From positions 953,982-1,017,981 of the forward strand of contig CAWUCO010000001.1 in the NCBI GenBank assembly GCA_963920705.1: a stretch of DNA of 64,000 nucleotides, read 5' to 3'. A program made the position numbers and the translations under genes. Source of the DNA: Odiellus spinosus. Its lineage: Eukaryota > Arthropoda > Arachnida > Opiliones > Phalangiidae. The stretch's first letter is position 1, and the number at the start of each line of letters is the position of its first letter. Under the pieces are notes generated by a model. That model made no database searches, was not told the DNA's origin, and worked only from the letters and a program-made list of their open reading frames with translations. This document shows positions 61,013-64,000 of the stretch, one piece after another.

Positions 61013-61301
61013 TCGGTTCCTTGGTTTAATTCTTGAAGTTCACCAATAACGAGAGGATTTTTGAATCCAAAAAGTTGCATCGGCCCGCGTGGCAGGCGAG
61101 CATTCTACCACAGAACCACCGATGCTCGGTTCCTTGGTTTAATTCTTGAAGTTCACCAATAATGAGAGGATTTTTGAATCCAAAAATTTGCATCGGCCCG
61201 CGTGGCAGGCGAGCATTCTACCACTGAACCACCGATGCTCGGTTCCTTGGTTTAATTCTTGAAGTTCACCAATAATGAGAGGATTTTTGAATCCAAATAG
61301 T

Positions 61302-61372
61302 TGCATCGGCCGGGAATCGAACCCGGGCCGCCCGCGTGGCAGGCGAGCATTCTACCACTGAACCACCGATGC
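61302..61372 (-). tRNA. tRNA-Gly(GCC), canonical
   Basis: Exact canonical gene, 360 bp from the previous intact copy (134+113+113). Terminator TATTT, T-armless neighbour with T5 downstream. Confidence 0.85.
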
Positions 61373-63842
61373 ACGGTTCCTTGGTTTAATTCTTGAAGTT
61401 CACCAATAACGAGAGGATTTTTGAATCCAAAAAGTTGCATCGGCCCGCGTGGCAGGCGAGCATTCTACCAATGAACCACCGATGCTCGGTTCCTTGGCTT
61501 AATTCTTGAAGTTCACCAATAACGAGAGGATTTTTGAATCCAAATAGTTGCATCGGCCGGGAATCGAACCCGGACCGCCAGCGTGGCAGGCGAGCATTCT
61601 ACCACTGAACCACCGATGCTCGGTTCCTTGGTTTAATTCTTGAAGTTCACCAATAACGAGAGGATTTTTGAATCCAAAAAGTTGCATCGGCCCGCGTGGC
61701 AGGCGAGCATTCTACCACTGAACCACCGATGCTCGGTTCCTTGGTTTAATTCTTGAAGTTCACCAATAACGAGAGGATTTTTGAATCCAAAAAGTTGCAT
61801 CGGCCCGCGTGGCAGGCGAGCATTCTACCACTGAACCACCGATGCTCTGTTCCTTGGTTTAATTCTTGAAGTTCACCAATAATGAGAGGATTTTTGAATC
61901 CAAATAGTTGCATCGGCCGGGAATCGAACCCAGGCCGCCAGCGTGGCAGGCGAGCATTCTACCACTGAACCACCGATGCACGGTTCCTTGGTTTAATTCT
62001 TGAAGTTCACCAATAACGAGAGGATTTTTGAATCCAAAAAGTTGCATCGGCCCGCGTGGCAGGCGAGCATTCTACCAATGAACCACCGATGCTCGGTTCC
62101 TTGGTTTAATTCTTGAAGTTCACCAATAACGAGAGGATTTTTGAATCCAAATAGTTGCATCGGCCGGGAATCGAACCCGGACCGCCAGCGTGGCAGGCGA
62201 GCATTCTACCACTGAACCACCGATGCACGGTTCCTTGGTTTAATTCTTGAAGTTCACCAATAACGAGAGGATTTTTGAATCCAAAAAGTTGCATCGGCCC
62301 GCGTGGCAGGCGAGCATTCTACCACAGAACCACCGATGCTCGGTTCCTTGGTTTAATTCTTGAAGTTCACCAATAATGAGAGGATTTTTGAATCCAAAAA
62401 TTTGCATCGGCCCGCGTGGCAGGCGAGCATTCTACCACTGAACCACCGATGCTCGGTTCCTTGGTTTAATTCTTGAAGTTCACCAATAATGAGAGGATTT
62501 TTGAATCCAAATAGTTGCATCGGCCGGGAATCGAACCCGGGCCGCCAGCGTGGCAGGCGAGCATTCTACCACTGAACCACCGATGCACGGTTCCTTGGTT
62601 TAATTCTTGAAGTTCACCAATAACGAGAGGATTTTTGAATCCAAAAAGTTGCATCGGCCCGCGTGGCAGGCGAGCATTCTACCAATGAACCACCGATGCT
62701 CGGTTCCTTGGCTTAATTCTTGAAGTTCACCAATAACGAGAGGATTTTTGAATCCAAATAGTTGCATCGGCCGGGAATCGAACCCGGACCGCCAGCGTGG
62801 CAGGCGAGCATTCTACCACTGAACCACCGATGCACGGTTCCTTGGTTTAATTCTTGAAGTTCACCAATAACGAGAGGATTTTTGAATCCAAAAAGTTGCA
62901 TCGGCCCGCGTGGCAGGCGAGCATTCTACCACAGAACCACCGATGCTCGGTTCCTTGGTTTAATTCTTGAAGTTCACCAATAATGAGAGGATTTTTGAAT
63001 CCAAAAATTTGCATCGGCCCGCGTGGCAGGCGAGCATTCTACCACTGAATCACCGATGCTCGGTTCCTTGGTTTAATTTTTGAAGTTCACCAATAATGAG
63101 AGGATTTTTGAATCCAAATAGTTGCATCGGCCGGGAATCGAACCCGGGCCGCCCGCGTGGCAGGCGAGCATTCTACCACTGAACTACCGATCCTCGGTTC
63201 CTTTGTTTAATTGTTGAAGTTCACCAATAACGAGAGGATTTTTGAATCCAAAAAGTTGCATCGGCCCGCGTGGCAGGCGAGCATTCTACCACTGAACCAC
63301 CGATGCTCGGTTCCTTGGTTTAATTCTTGAAGTTCACCAATAATGGGAGGATTTTTGAATCCAAATAGTTGCATCGGCCGGGAATCGAACCCGGGCCGCC
63401 AGCGTGGCAGGCGAGCATTCTACCACTGAACCACCGATGCACGGTTGCTTGGTTCAATTCTTGAAGTTCACCAATAACGAGAGGATTTTTGAATCCAAAA
63501 AGTTGCATCGGCCCGCGTGGCAGGCGAGCATTCTACCAATGAACCACCGATGCTCGGTTCCTTGGTTTAATTCTTGAAGTTCACCAATAACGAGAGGATT
63601 TTTGAATCCAAAAAGTTGCATCGGCCCGCGTGGCAGGCGATCATTCTACCACAGAACCACCGATGCTCGGTTCCTTGGTTTAATTCTTGAAGTTCACCAA
63701 TAATGAGAGGATTTTTGAATCCAAAAATTTGCATCGGCCCGCGTGGCTGGCGAGCATTCTACCACTGAACCACCGATGCTCGGTTCCTTGGTTTAATTCT
63801 TGAAGTTCACCAATAATGAGAGGATTTTTGAATCCAAATAGT

Positions 63843-63913
63843 TGCATCGGCCGGGAATCGAACCCGGGCCGCCCGCGTGGCAGGCGAGCATTCTACCACT
63901 GAACCACCGATGC
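63843..63913 (-). tRNA. tRNA-Gly(GCC), canonical
   Basis: The last complete canonical gene before the window end. Terminator TATTT, T-armless neighbour with T5 downstream. Confidence 0.85.
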
Positions 63914-64000
63914 TCGGTTCCTTGGTTTAATTCTTGAAGTTCACCAATAACGAGAGGATTTTTGAATCCAAAAGGTTGCATCGGCCCGCGTGGCAGGCGA

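Larger units (their letters stand above)
41150..64000 (-). repeat. tRNA-Gly(GCC) tandem array 2 (roughly 180 units), continues past the window
   Basis: Uninterrupted head-to-tail units on the - strand in four main lengths: 134 bp (71-bp gene), 125 bp (anticodon-less), 113 bp (T-armless) and a rarer short variant (GCGTGGCCGGG type, 41278, 42440, 42568). The spacer, in the tRNA sense, starts ACTTTTTGGATTCAAAAATC and ends AAACCAAGGAACCGA. It contains the small palindrome GGATTCAAAAATCC. Higher-order repeats: an 886-bp direct duplication (43.2-44.1 and 44.1-45.0 kb); blocks of about 3.8 kb recurring at 46.0, 49.8, 54.6 and 58.4 kb; and from 59.2 kb a 607-bp five-unit pattern (full, T-less, T-less, full, T-less). 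Confidence 0.97.

Noticed and set aside
25700..64000. Scores of about 62-residue reading frames beginning MQLFGFKNPLVIGELQELNQ on the - strand, and antisense frames such as MAGEHSTTEPPMLGSL
   Set aside because: They are translations of the tRNA-Gly gene plus spacer. The ATG is the 3' end of one tRNA and the HRWFSGRMLACHAGG part is the body of the next.
25662..64000. Regular short palindromic repeats with spacers, resembling a CRISPR array
   Set aside because: The unit is a whole tRNA gene and the spacers are the same sequence each time. The rest of the window is eukaryotic.

Overview
This is nuclear DNA of an animal, most likely an arthropod. It is AT-rich, with introns bounded by GT/AG, many DNA transposons, runs of GGTTA/TTAGG-like sequence near 23.95-24.04 kb, a MADF-BESS protein inside a Harbinger element, and a decayed PARP1-like fragment whose zinc-finger text resembles insect PARP. 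I see no intact ordinary host protein gene. The window is a mosaic of mobile elements next to one extraordinary locus: tandem arrays of tRNA-Gly(GCC) genes.

Layout. 1-3.9 kb: a broken PARP1-like N-terminal region (+ strand). 3.9-8.4 kb: a broken MULE-type element (- strand) with a two-exon transposase carrying a SWIM zinc finger, followed in the same frame by a Ulp1-like protease and a PHD finger. 8.4-16 kb: small inverted-repeat elements (TTAA-, TA- and TTA-flanked), one foldback and a 21-bp minisatellite. 16.1-20.3 kb: an apparently complete autonomous PIF/Harbinger element with TAA duplications, a three-exon transposase and a convergent three-exon MADF-BESS gene. 20.8-21.8 kb: a Ty3/gypsy integrase remnant between 98%-identical direct repeats. 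22.3-25.5 kb: further short elements. 25.66-28.67 kb: tRNA-Gly array 1, about 23 units. 28.7-41.15 kb: a repeat-rich block with a 1.9-kb-arm palindrome (two head-to-head copies of a DDE + SWIM transposase gene), one arm of which is split by a structurally perfect non-autonomous Helitron with a 30-bp minisatellite. 41.15-64.0 kb: tRNA-Gly array 2, roughly 180 units, running off the window end.

The tRNA locus. All units lie on the - strand. The basic unit is 134 bp: a 71-bp tRNA-Gly(GCC) gene plus a 63-bp spacer that begins with a T5 Pol III terminator. Four structural classes recur: full-length genes; T-armless genes (clean 21-bp loss of variable loop and T arm, 113-bp unit, B box gone); anticodon-less genes (9-bp loss, A and B boxes kept); and anticodon-shifted genes (GCC to GCA, a Cys anticodon). 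The ten full-length copies that match the canonical sequence exactly all have the adjacent T5 terminator changed to TATTT, while the T-armless copies keep T5. If transcribed, a full-length gene would therefore read into its downstream neighbour, usually a T-armless copy, giving a predicted two-tRNA transcript. Units are organised into higher-order repeats of 607 bp (five units) and about 3.8 kb, so the array has been amplified by unequal exchange. Array 1 and the start of array 2 are the more diverged parts; the far end of array 2 is the most uniform. The two arrays may be one array split by the 12.5-kb block, because each is interrupted at nearly the same point of the unit.
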